Below are positions 9,298 to 21,898 of a stretch of 64,000 nt of DNA, piece by piece; position 1 is the stretch's first letter, and each line of letters starts with the position of its first letter. The notes under the pieces were generated by a model, which did no database searches, was not told the origin of the DNA, and was given only the letters and a program-made list of their open reading frames with translations. The DNA lies in assembly GCF_004114795.1 (NCBI RefSeq), contig NZ_CP035311.1:62001-126000 (forward strand). The letters are read 5' to 3'. Origin of the DNA: Janthinobacterium sp. 17J80-10. GTDB taxonomy: Bacteria > Pseudomonadota > Gammaproteobacteria > Burkholderiales > Burkholderiaceae_D. Position numbers and translations under genes: made by a program.

Positions 9298-10185
9298 ATG
9301 AATTCCGGCCTCCTTTACGCCGCCGTGGCCTATGCCGTGTGGGGCTTGTTCCCGCTGTATTTCAAGGCGGTCCAGGACGTTCCGCCCCTGCAGGTGCTGA
9401 TGCACCGTGCAGTCTGGTCGCTGGCTTTTCTTGCCATCGTGCTGGCCGTGCGCCGGCACTGGACGTGGCTCGGCAGCGCCTTGCGCGATCCGAAAGTGCT
9501 GGGAGGTTTTGCTGCCAGTGCCCTGCTGCTGTCGATTAACTGGTTCATCTACATCTGGGCAGTCAACCATGGACGCGTGGTGGATGCCAGCCTGGGCTAT
9601 TTCATCACGCCGCTGGTGAATGTCTTGCTGGGCTTTATGCTGCTGGGCGAACGCCTGCGTCCACCGCAATGGGGCGCAGTCGCCCTGGCCGCCGCAGGGG
9701 TGGCGTGGCTGACCTGGCAAAGCGGCACCCTGCCCTGGATCGGCCTGCTCCTGGCGGCCTCGTTCGGCGGCTATGGCTTGCTGCGCAAGACCGCGTCGCT
9801 GGGCGCGCTCGATGGCCTGGCGCTGGAAACCCTGCTGATGTTCCCGATCGCCGCGGGTTACCTGGCATGGCAAAGCATCGCCGGCAGCAATGCCTTTGGC
9901 AGCGCGCCGCTTTCGGCCCAGTTGCTGCTGGCCGCGGCCGGGCCGATCACGGCCATTCCGCTGTTGATGTTTGCCACCGGGGCGCGCCGCATTCCACTAT
10001 CAGTGCTGGGGTTGCTGCAATACATCACGCCCAGCATGCAATTGCTGCTGGGCGTGCTGCTCTATCAAGAACCTTTCGACAGCAAGCGCCTGCTGGGATT
10101 TATCCTGATCTGGTCAGGACTCGCGGTGTATTCGCTGGAAAGCGTGTGGCGGGCCTGGGCAGGCAGGCGATCCGCCAACCCCTAG
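9298..10185 (+). CDS. rarD: RarD-type EamA family transporter
   Basis: A 295-residue integral membrane protein with about ten hydrophobic helices in two repeated halves, the DMT/EamA fold. The N terminus (LLYAAVAYAVWGLFPLYFKA) and the segments LLSINWFIYIWAVNHGRVVD and SLGYFITPLVNVLLGF are typical of RarD, an inner-membrane exporter-like protein of unknown substrate. The C-terminal half repeats the pattern with LLQYITPSMQLLLGVLLYQE. It stands alone between dctA and the convergent ompW. No regulation is visible. Confidence 0.9.
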   Translation: MNSGLLYAAVAYAVWGLFPLYFKAVQDVPPLQVLMHRAVWSLAFLAIVLAVRRHWTWLGSALRDPKVLGGFAASALLLSINWFIYIWAVNHGRVVDASLGYFITPLVNVLLGFMLLGERLRPPQWGAVALAAAGVAWLTWQSGTLPWIGLLLAASFGGYGLLRKTASLGALDGLALETLLMFPIAAGYLAWQSIAGSNAFGSAPLSAQLLLAAAGPITAIPLLMFATGARRIPLSVLGLLQYITPSMQLLLGVLLYQEPFDSKRLLGFILIWSGLAVYSLESVWRAWAGRRSANP

Positions 10186-10203
10186 CCCGCCCTGCGCGGC
10201 GCC

Positions 10204-10815
10204 TTAGAAGCGATAGCCGACGCCGACGCCAACCAGCAAGGGATCGACTTTAACGCGGCTCAATTGCGCGCCGCCGGCGGTCACATCGCTGCGCAGCTGC
10301 ATTTTCTTGATATCCAGGTTCACTGACCAGTGCTTGTCGATCTTGAAGTCGACGCCCGCTTGCAATGCCAGGCCGACGCTATGATTTTCCAGGTCCGCGC
10401 CGCCGCCCAACAGGCTGACGTTGGAAATGCGGGTGTAATTGAGGCCGGCGCCGACATACGGGCTGATCTGTGCATTCGGGGTGAAGTGGTATTGCACGGT
10501 CAGCGTCGGCGGCAAGTGCTTGAAGGTGCCGATCTTGGCGCCATCCAGGTAGACGCTATGCTTTTGCGGATAGGTGAGGATCAGTTCGGCTGCCCAGTTC
10601 GGCGTGAAAAAGTAAGAAATGTCGACCTCGGGAATAGTCTTGCTGCTGACCGAAAGGCGGTCGGCAGCGCCGGCGCCGCCAACCGGATCGGACTTGTCTG
10701 CCGGGTTGATGTGCACGGCGCGCGCACGGATTTGCCATGGGCTTTGCTCCGCCATCGCCGGGGCGGCCAGCATGCCAAGAGTCGAAAGGGCCAGAACGAT
10801 TGCAGTCTTTTTCAT
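10204..10815 (-). CDS. ompW: OmpW family outer-membrane protein
   Basis: A 203-residue precursor with a signal peptide (MKKTAIVLALSTLGMLAAPAMA) followed by an eight-stranded beta-barrel pattern and a terminal aromatic (VGVGVGYRF). Family marks include WQIRARAVHINP, EVDISYFFTPNWAAELIL and the PPTLTVQYHF region. OmpW forms a narrow hydrophobic channel for small apolar compounds and is often induced on entry into anaerobic conditions. That fits the FNR-type box found upstream of this gene. Confidence 0.92.
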   Translation of the reverse strand: MKKTAIVLALSTLGMLAAPAMAEQSPWQIRARAVHINPADKSDPVGGAGAADRLSVSSKTIPEVDISYFFTPNWAAELILTYPQKHSVYLDGAKIGTFKHLPPTLTVQYHFTPNAQISPYVGAGLNYTRISNVSLLGGGADLENHSVGLALQAGVDFKIDKHWSVNLDIKKMQLRSDVTAGGAQLSRVKVDPLLVGVGVGYRF

Positions 10816-10832
10816 GATATTTCCTTCGTTAG

Positions 10833-10842
10833 AGTAATTACT
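10833..10842. repeat. Palindrome AGTAATTACT in the ompW leader
   Basis: A perfect 10-bp palindrome 18 bases before the ompW start, near the transcription start predicted from the FNR-type box. It could be an operator for a second regulator, or chance in AT-rich DNA. Confidence 0.25.
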
Positions 10843-10877
10843 AATATGTAAGTTAATCCCCCATCCGACGAATTCGA

Positions 10878-10891
10878 TTGATATGAATCAA
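10878..10891 (-). promoter_or_regulatory. FNR/ANR-type box upstream of ompW
   Basis: The 14-mer TTGATATGAATCAA is an exact match to the FNR consensus TTGAT-N4-ATCAA. Its centre is about 69 bases upstream of the ompW ATG, which suits class II activation of a transcript starting about 28 bases before the ATG. ettA begins 122 bases away on the other side and could also be affected. Enterobacterial ompW is known to be FNR-controlled; here the link is inferred from the site. Confidence 0.7.
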
Positions 10892-11012
10892 CCAATGCCA
10901 AGTAGAAATGTCGGGATTGTCGTACGGGTTTCTTCTCGCAGGCACCCCTTCCCGGCGGCGATGCGGTATCCTTGCACTCTTCTTTTTTTTGGATCCAACC
11001 CCGGTACTTTCC

Positions 11013-12680
<1,668 letters not shown>

Positions 12681-12731
12681 GCGCTACGCCGCGCCAGCGG
12701 CAATTACCGGCCAATTGTCGGCCAATGACCA

Positions 12732-12759
12732 ACGGGGTGAGCCATGCTCGCCCCGTTTT
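12732..12759 (+). terminator. Intrinsic terminator of ettA
   Basis: An 11-bp stem (ACGGGGTGAGC / GCTCGCCCCGT, one G-T wobble) with a 3-base CAT loop, followed by TTT, lies 51 bases after the ettA stop. It also sits just past the stop of the convergent small gene at 12764. Confidence 0.85.
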
Positions 12760-12763
12760 GCAT

Positions 12764-12997
12764 TCAATCCACCGCGCCCTGCTGGCGCAGCCATTGCACC
12801 AATGCCTGCAAGCACTCCTGATTGATGGTGATGCTGCTAGACACCACATCCTGGCTGCCGGTGTCTTCGCGGATCTGGAACTCCAGCGACGAACTGCCTT
12901 CCGTCTGCAGCGTCACCACCAGCTTTTCGTGGCCGATCGCCGTGGCGTTCTGGATGACGGCCTGGCCGGAGTCGGATGCCTGGAATGTCGAGTGCAT
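12764..12997 (-). CDS. Small hypothetical protein (77 aa)
   Basis: A 77-residue acidic soluble protein with no membrane segment or known motif. It has an alternating beta-like pattern (LVVTLQTEGSSSLEFQIRED) followed by a helical tail (QECLQALVQWLRQQG). It lies 9 bases after another short gene on the same strand, which suggests a two-gene transcript ending near the shared terminator at 12732. I do not recognise the family. It is called because of its frame, spacing and plausible composition. Confidence 0.55.
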   Translation of the reverse strand: MHSTFQASDSGQAVIQNATAIGHEKLVVTLQTEGSSSLEFQIREDTGSQDVVSSSITINQECLQALVQWLRQQGAVD

Positions 12998-13006
12998 GGC
13001 CGCTCC

Positions 13007-13222
13007 CTATTCATCCATGCCATTGAGGGTTTCGATATCGCCGATGGCCAGCCTGAGCATCAGTGCGGGCGTCGCCTCTTTCGGTGGAATACCGGTCACC
13101 ATGGCATCAGGAAAAGCTTTTTTCATGATGCCATTGTGATGAATGAAGTATTCGCCTTGATCATACTCAATGACATAGGTCAGCCGCTTGCCGCCGCGGC
13201 GCGTATATTCTTCAACTGGCAT
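13007..13222 (-). CDS. Small hypothetical protein (71 aa)
   Basis: The start at 13222 is chosen because GGAGAA lies 6 bases upstream (sequence GGAGAATTGCCATG). The 71-residue product begins MPVEEYTRRGGKRLTYVIEY and continues as a charged soluble protein with the pattern GEYFIHHNGIMKKAFPDAM. No known domain is evident. It is probably co-transcribed with the 77-residue gene just downstream. Confidence 0.6.
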   Translation of the reverse strand: MPVEEYTRRGGKRLTYVIEYDQGEYFIHHNGIMKKAFPDAMVTGIPPKEATPALMLRLAIGDIETLNGMDE

Positions 13223-13331
13223 GGCAATTCTCCATGTGCGATGCGAGGATATCAATCATAGACCCACGCTAGCATGGTACTCCAAGCAAGGATACGCGTT
13301 TGATCAAAGATGATTTCAAGGTAGGCATGGC

Positions 13332-13574
13332 ATGCCATCCCAGGTGATCGATGAATACGAAATCGAGTATGAAGGCGTTGCCTTGCCCGAGCATCAGGGC
13401 TGGGGCGCCTATGTGACAGTGTATGGCCCCTCTCACAATCCCATGCATCGCAACAGCATTTTTCCACGACACCACGTTTCAATCGAGGCGGTGTTTCCTA
13501 CCGAAGCCCTTGCGGAAGCCGAAGCGCAACGTGTCGCCATGGAATTATTACGGGGCCATCGTCCGCGGCATTAA
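13332..13574 (+). CDS. Small hypothetical protein (80 aa)
   Basis: An 80-residue soluble protein, divergent from the two short minus-strand genes. It has a beta-like first half (YEIEYEGVALPEHQGWGAYV) and ends with a helix rich in Ala and Glu (ALAEAEAQRVAMELLRG), a pattern seen in small orphan proteins of unknown role. No strong ribosome site is visible and the start could vary by a few codons. I do not recognise the family. Confidence 0.45.
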   Translation: MPSQVIDEYEIEYEGVALPEHQGWGAYVTVYGPSHNPMHRNSIFPRHHVSIEAVFPTEALAEAEAQRVAMELLRGHRPRH

Positions 13575-13679
13575 GAGTGCAGCGGCGGCGCACTTTCGGT
13601 ACTGAATATCTGGAACAATTGCCTGGTTTTCATGCCTAATCTTTCTGGTAGCAGTCATTGCATTTTTCCGGAGACCGAC

Positions 13680-14021
13680 ATGAGCATTTCCAAACTGCAG
13701 AAAGAAGCCTGGCATCCTTACTTTGACGCCATGTCGAAAACCCTGGCTGGAAAAACCGCGGAAATTGCCGTGGATTCCCTCAAAATTGGCCATCAGATCG
13801 AAGCGGAATGGCTGCCACTGTATGGCCTGGTGTATGACCCGAAAAGCGATATCTTTGAAGTCGTCATGGAGGGACTGGACCACATGATCCAGCATCCGCA
13901 GGAAGTGTATATCGATATCGACGCCGCTGGCTTGAACAGCGTGGAAGTCATCGATGAAGACGACGTGCATCAGATCATCACCCTGCGCGCACCGCTTTTG
14001 CTGCCCCAGCCGCTGCACTGA
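13680..14021 (+). CDS. DUF5335 family protein
   Basis: A 113-residue soluble acidic protein. The ATG at 13680 is preceded by GGAGACCGAC, a good ribosome site, and gives the expected family start (MSISKLQKEAWHPYFDAMSK). The core IGHQIEAEWLPLYGLVYDPK, then the segment around EVVMEGLDHMIQHPQEVYID, matches what I know of DUF5335, a small family without known function found in proteobacteria and actinobacteria. It stands after three other short genes and before a kinase with its own leader. Confidence 0.75.
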   Translation: MSISKLQKEAWHPYFDAMSKTLAGKTAEIAVDSLKIGHQIEAEWLPLYGLVYDPKSDIFEVVMEGLDHMIQHPQEVYIDIDAAGLNSVEVIDEDDVHQIITLRAPLLLPQPLH

Positions 14022-14319
14022 AGCTCTTGCAGTGGAAAGCCAGTCAGTTCCCGCATTGCCACGCATGGTCGTGTCCACTGCCGCGACGCCGGCGCGAATT
14101 GCAGGACGGCTGCCTTCCCACGTAAACCCTGGCGCATTGACCGCACTGATTCCTGCACTATCTCGCGTTCACGACCGTCATCCCCGGCACAAGCTGAAGC
14201 TCGCAGCGCGCCCACCCTCGCCATTCCTCTTTCGCTGAGCGGCAAGCTTTTCAATCTTCCAACTACTGAACAGACCGCAAGCCCGCCGGCCGCGGCGACG
14301 GCACAAAGGATTTTCCAGC

Positions 14320-17731
<3,412 letters not shown>

Positions 17732-17751
<20 letters not shown>

Positions 17752-18934
17752 CGACGACGGCTTTGCGCTCCAGCTGCTGGATCGCCAGCTGGCCAATCTC
17801 GGATTTTCCAATGTCGTGTCGTGCAACCACGCCCGGGAAGCACTGACGCGCCTGGAAAGCGACGCCGCCTACTTCGGGCTGGTATTTTGCGATCTGCAGA
17901 TGCCGGAGATCGATGGCGTGGAGTTCGTGCGCCAGCTGGTGCGCATCGGTTACCGCGGCGGACTGGCGCTGGTAAGCGGCGAAGACGAGCGCGTCCTGCG
18001 CACTGCGGAAAGATTGGCCCGGGCTCACCATCTTGACGTGCTCGGCGCGCTGCACAAGCCGGTCACCCTGTCCGCGCTGCAGGGACTTCTGTCGTTGCGG
18101 CACGCCTCTCGCTGCGATGCGCCGGAATCGGCGCGTCACATCTATACGCCGCAGCAGCTGCGCGCGGCGCTCGACGGCAACCAATTGATCAACCATTACC
18201 AGCCCAAGGTAAGCCTCGCCAGCGGCGAGCTGGTCGGGGTCGAAAGCCTGGTGCGCTGGCAGCATCCGGACGATGGCCTGGTCGAGCCGGAGCACTTCGT
18301 CGGTATCGCCGAAAAGCACGGCCTGATCGACGATCTGACGCGCGTAGTGCTCGTCACCGCCCTGCGCCATGGCGGCGCCTGGCATGCCGGCGGCCTGCCG
18401 CTGCAGGTTGCCGTCAACATCTCGATGGAAAATCTCGGCGTGCTCGACTTCCCCGACATGGTCGAGCGGGAGGCCGCAGCGGCCGGCATGCCGCTCACGC
18501 ACCTGGTGCTGGAAGTGACCGAAAGCTGCCTGATGAAAGACCCGCTGTCGCCGCTGGATATCCTCACGCGCCTGCGCCTGAAACGCATCGGCCTGTCGAT
18601 CGACGATTTCGGCACTGGCCATTCCTCGCTGGCGCAACTGCGCGACATCCCCTTCACCGAACTGAAGATCGACCGCAGCTTCGTCCATGGCGCCAGTCGC
18701 AATTCGTATCTGCAGGTGATCCTCGAAGCCAGCCTGGCCATGGCGCGCCAGCTTGGCATGAAGACGGTTGCCGAAGGCATGGAAGAACGGGCAGACTGGA
18801 ATTTGCTGCGTACCTGCTCCTGCGACGTGGCGCAAGGTTACCTGGTCGGCAAGCCAATGCCGGCGGCGGATTTGCCGGCCTGGCTACGGGAGTGGGAAGG
18901 CCGCCGCGGGGAACTGACCTCCAGGCCGGCGTGA
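17732..18934 (+). CDS. Response regulator with EAL phosphodiesterase domain
   Basis: A 400-residue cytoplasmic protein. Residues 1-125 are a receiver (KILVVDDDGFAL, Asp in FCDLQMPEIDG, Lys in LHKPVT). Residues about 145-390 are an EAL domain that linearises cyclic-di-GMP: GVESLVRW (Ser for Ala in EAL, a common active variant), VNIS, EVTES, DDFGTGHSSL, KIDRSFV, VAEGME and QGYLVGKPM. All expected catalytic acidic residues appear to be present. It resembles Vibrio VieA without its DNA-binding domain. The 20-base overlap with the hybrid kinase implies co-expression and phospho-transfer from that kinase's HPt to this receiver. Confidence 0.92.
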
Positions 18935-19166
18935 CGACGACAGCCAGCACTGCGCCGCCGCACACCTGCCGGCTTGCGCGCTTGCCTACGGTTTCTATCA
19001 AGGCTGCAAATACAATCCGTGGCGCGACGTATTCAACGCCAGCGCATGGCCATAATGTCAACGGGATTGACGATTAGGGTACGATGCGCGATGGGAGTTC
19101 CCGCTGCATCGGGATAAAAAGACCGACGGATTTATACTGTGTTCCCGCCTGCCATGAGTGATTCTA

Positions 19167-19487
19167 ATGAAACTCGCCAACCTGTTGCATGACATTCCAG
19201 CGCAATTGCCCGTTGAAATGACCGACATCCTTGCGGCTGCCGGCACCGTCAGGATCGAGCGCATCGTCTCGCGCGGACATGCGTCCCCCCCCGATTACTG
19301 GTATGACCAGGACCAGCACGAATGGGTACTGTTGATGCAGGGCGCCGCCACCCTGCGGTTTGCCGGGGGCGACGAGGCCATGCAGTTGGCTCCCGGCGAT
19401 TACGTCAACATCCCGGCGCACGTGCGCCATCGCGTCGACGCGACGGCACCGGACCGAGACACCGTTTGGCTGGCGGTTTTTTACTAG
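19167..19487 (+). CDS. Cupin domain protein (106 aa)
   Basis: A small single-domain cupin. The conserved metal-binding first motif is DYWYDQDQHEWVLLMQGAA, where histidine and glutamate ligands are spaced as in cupins. The second motif is LAPGDYVNIPAHVRHRV, which contains the PGD turn and the late histidine. Proteins of this size often bind a divalent metal and occur near stress genes; the substrate is unknown. GTG at 19158 could be used instead of ATG 19167. The start is about 230 bases after the REC-EAL gene, so it likely has its own promoter. Confidence 0.8.
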   Translation: MKLANLLHDIPAQLPVEMTDILAAAGTVRIERIVSRGHASPPDYWYDQDQHEWVLLMQGAATLRFAGGDEAMQLAPGDYVNIPAHVRHRVDATAPDRDTVWLAVFY

Positions 19488-19586
19488 GCAAGCGCGGACA
19501 TTCCAGCAACATGCCGCGGTAAAAATTTACCAAAAGCAATTTCCCCATGCGACAATCGCTCCCATCGTTTTAGCCAAGCGATCCTT

Positions 19587-20039
19587 ATGCAACGCGATAC
19601 CCTGGTTTATTGCAATTCCGCCGACCTGCCCTGGGTCCCGTGGGCCTTGCCCGGCGCCACATTCAAACTATTGCACGCCGATCCGGACAGCGGGCGGTTT
19701 TCCCTGATGATCCGCCTGGCCGCTGGCATCGAGGCGCCCAGGCACCGGCATGTGGGCGCCGTCGAGGGGTGCGTGTTGTCCGGCGGCTTTTATTACGACG
19801 ACCAGCCTGACGTCTGGTTCGGCCAGGGCTTTTACCTTCTGGAGCGAGCAGGCGCGGTGCACCGCCCGGTCAGTCCGCAAGGCGCGGAAATGTTCGCGCT
19901 CTACCAGGGCGCCGTCGAAGGGCTAGATGCAGCAGGCAATGTCACCGGCCGCATCGACTGCACCTGGCACATGCGGGCCTGGCGTTTGCATGCAGCAAAC
20001 GCCCGCAGGCGCCGCCAAAACGGCACGACATCATCATGA
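19587..20039 (+). CDS. ChrR-like cupin / 2,4'-dihydroxyacetophenone dioxygenase family protein
   Basis: A 150-residue cupin. PWVPWALPGATFKLLHADPD followed by EAPRHRHVGAVEGCVLSGGF is the pattern of ChrR-type cupins and of the 2,4'-dihydroxyacetophenone dioxygenase family, with HxH plus a later Glu as metal ligands. A third His lies in GAVHRPV. The true substrate cannot be told from sequence. Its stop overlaps the start of the DUF748 gene (ATGA), so the two are translationally coupled. Confidence 0.75.
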   Translation: MQRDTLVYCNSADLPWVPWALPGATFKLLHADPDSGRFSLMIRLAAGIEAPRHRHVGAVEGCVLSGGFYYDDQPDVWFGQGFYLLERAGAVHRPVSPQGAEMFALYQGAVEGLDAAGNVTGRIDCTWHMRAWRLHAANARRRRQNGTTSS

Positions 20040-21157
20040 GCAGCGTGAGCACGGGCGCACGAAGCCGTCTTGGGCGGTATGCACTCATCGTCCTGATCGT
20101 CCTGGTGGTGCTCGCCGTGGCGGGCTTCTTTGGATTGCGCTACGCCACCACCCTGCTCAAGACTCAGGTCGAGGCCGCGCTGGGCGACACCAGCGAAATC
20201 GGCGCCATCGAAGTGGGCTGGTCCGCCATCGAAGTCCATGACCTGCGCATCCGCGCGCCACGCGACTGGCCGGCGCAGGATACATTGCAGGCCGCCAGGA
20301 TCACCATCGTGCCCGACCTGCGCGGGCTCTTGTCGGACCGCTCGCGCATCAGAATCCACAGCATCACGGTCAATGACGCCTATCTTTCCGTGCTACGCAC
20401 CCGCAACGGCCGCCTGCGCCTGCTGCCCAGCTTGCTGGAAACAAGAAAGGCAGACAACAGCGCTGGCATGGCCGTCGAAGTCATTATCGGCAAGATCGAA
20501 TTGCAGCAAGGGCGGATTGAATTCTTCGATGCCAGCGTCAAGCAGCCGGCCCACCGCATGCGCCTGGAACAATTGAATGCCAGCGTGGGGCATTTGCAAG
20601 TCCCCAGCCTTGCCGGCCGCACCTCCATGCAAGTCGATGGCGTGGTCAAGGGTGTGCAGCGCGACGGCAAAGTGGCTATTGCCGGCTGGCTTGAACTGGC
20701 AACCAAGAATTCCCAATTAACGAGCCGCCTGACGGGCGTCGACCTGGTGGCACTGCAACCCTACCTCATCAAGGCGGCGGAAACCGGCGTCAAGCGGGGC
20801 GTGCTGGATTTGCACCTGCAATCGACAGTCAAGGCCAATCACTTGCATGCGCCTGGCAAGCTGACCCTGACCGACCTGGAATTGAGTGAAAAAGGCGGCA
20901 GTTTCGGCACCTTCATGGGCTTGCCGCGGCAGGCCGTGATTGCCGGCTTAAAGGACCGCAACAACCGGATTACCGTGCAATTCACGCTGCAGGGCCGGCT
21001 CGACGATCCGCAATTTTCTCTCAATGAAAGTTTCGCCAAGAGTATTGGCGCCGCCACCGCCGGTTTGCTCGGCATTAGCATCGAAGGCCTGGCGCGCCAG
21101 CTCGGCAACGCACCGCAAGCCATCGGCTCGGCCATCAAGAACCTGTTCGGGCAATAG
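20036..21157 (+). CDS. DUF748 / AsmA-like envelope protein
   Basis: A 373-residue protein anchored by one N-terminal helix (about residues 14-36, YALIVLIVLVVLAVAGFFGL), with the rest outside the cytoplasm. The long beta-rich repeat pattern (ITIVPDLRGLLSDRSRIRIHS, IIGKIELQQGRIEFFDASV, LHLQSTVKANHLHAPGKLTL) is that of DUF748 and AsmA-like proteins, several of which act as bridges for lipid movement between membranes. It is coupled to the upstream cupin by a 4-base overlap. The specific cargo is unknown. Confidence 0.75.
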   Translation: MSSVSTGARSRLGRYALIVLIVLVVLAVAGFFGLRYATTLLKTQVEAALGDTSEIGAIEVGWSAIEVHDLRIRAPRDWPAQDTLQAARITIVPDLRGLLSDRSRIRIHSITVNDAYLSVLRTRNGRLRLLPSLLETRKADNSAGMAVEVIIGKIELQQGRIEFFDASVKQPAHRMRLEQLNASVGHLQVPSLAGRTSMQVDGVVKGVQRDGKVAIAGWLELATKNSQLTSRLTGVDLVALQPYLIKAAETGVKRGVLDLHLQSTVKANHLHAPGKLTLTDLELSEKGGSFGTFMGLPRQAVIAGLKDRNNRITVQFTLQGRLDDPQFSLNESFAKSIGAATAGLLGISIEGLARQLGNAPQAIGSAIKNLFGQ

Positions 21158-21235
21158 CGCAAGTGTCCATGCAGTAAACCGAACTTTGCGGGCACGTTTG
21201 ACTCCACTAGCTATTCTCTAGCGTGGAGCGACATC

Positions 21236-21838
21236 ATGGAAACTACCCAGGGACTGGAGGGCTTGCGTGTGGCGGTCCTGCTCACCGATGGTTTTGAGCA
21301 ATCCGAATTCACCGGTCCGCGCGAGGCCCTGCAGCAAGCCGGCGCCAGCGTCACCGTCGTGTCTTCGCATCTGGGCCAGGTGCAGGGATTCAAGCACTTC
21401 GACAAGCTGGATGCCTTTGATGTCGACCTCACCTTCGACGATGCCGACCCTGAAGATTTCGATGCCGTGCTCTTGCCCGGCGGCGTCGTCAATGCCGACC
21501 AGATCCGCATCGCGCCGCAGGCGCAGCAATTCGTGCAACGCATGCAGGATGATGGCAAGACCATTGCCGTCATCTGCCACGGCGCATGGCTGCTGGTGTC
21601 TGCCGGCCTGGTGCGCGGGCGCACGCTGACCAGCTGGCCGACGCTGCAGGATGACATCAAGAATGCGGGCGGTCACTGGGTCGACCAGCAGGTTGCCGTG
21701 GATGGCAACTGGGTCAGCAGCCGGCGACCGGGAGATATCCCCGCCTTCAATGAAAAGCTGATCGACAAGCTCAGTGAGCGCATCAACCTGAGCGTGCGCG
21801 GCACCGCTGACGAACAGCGTCCGGGAATCGGCAGCTGA
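21236..21838 (+). CDS. DJ-1/PfpI family protein (type 1 glutamine amidotransferase-like)
   Basis: A 200-residue soluble protein with the DJ-1/PfpI fold. LRVAVLLTDGFEQSEFTGPR is the first strand-loop with the conserved Glu, and AVICHGAWLLVSAGLVRGR holds the nucleophile Cys in the elbow (about residue 114). YhbO and PfpI relatives are tied to protein or metabolite repair under carbonyl and oxidative stress, and such a role is likely but not shown here. The gene is 79 bases after the DUF748 gene and convergent with a GGDEF-EAL gene. Confidence 0.88.
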   Translation: METTQGLEGLRVAVLLTDGFEQSEFTGPREALQQAGASVTVVSSHLGQVQGFKHFDKLDAFDVDLTFDDADPEDFDAVLLPGGVVNADQIRIAPQAQQFVQRMQDDGKTIAVICHGAWLLVSAGLVRGRTLTSWPTLQDDIKNAGGHWVDQQVAVDGNWVSSRRPGDIPAFNEKLIDKLSERINLSVRGTADEQRPGIGS

Positions 21839-21898
21839 GCAGTTGCACGCGCGGCAGGCGGTCGCAACGCCGCATGCGGCATTTTGACAGGCGCGCGC

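Noticed and set aside
13970-14254. 94-codon minus-strand frame overlapping the DUF5335 gene end
   Set aside because: Low-complexity translation, overlap with a supported gene and no ribosome site.
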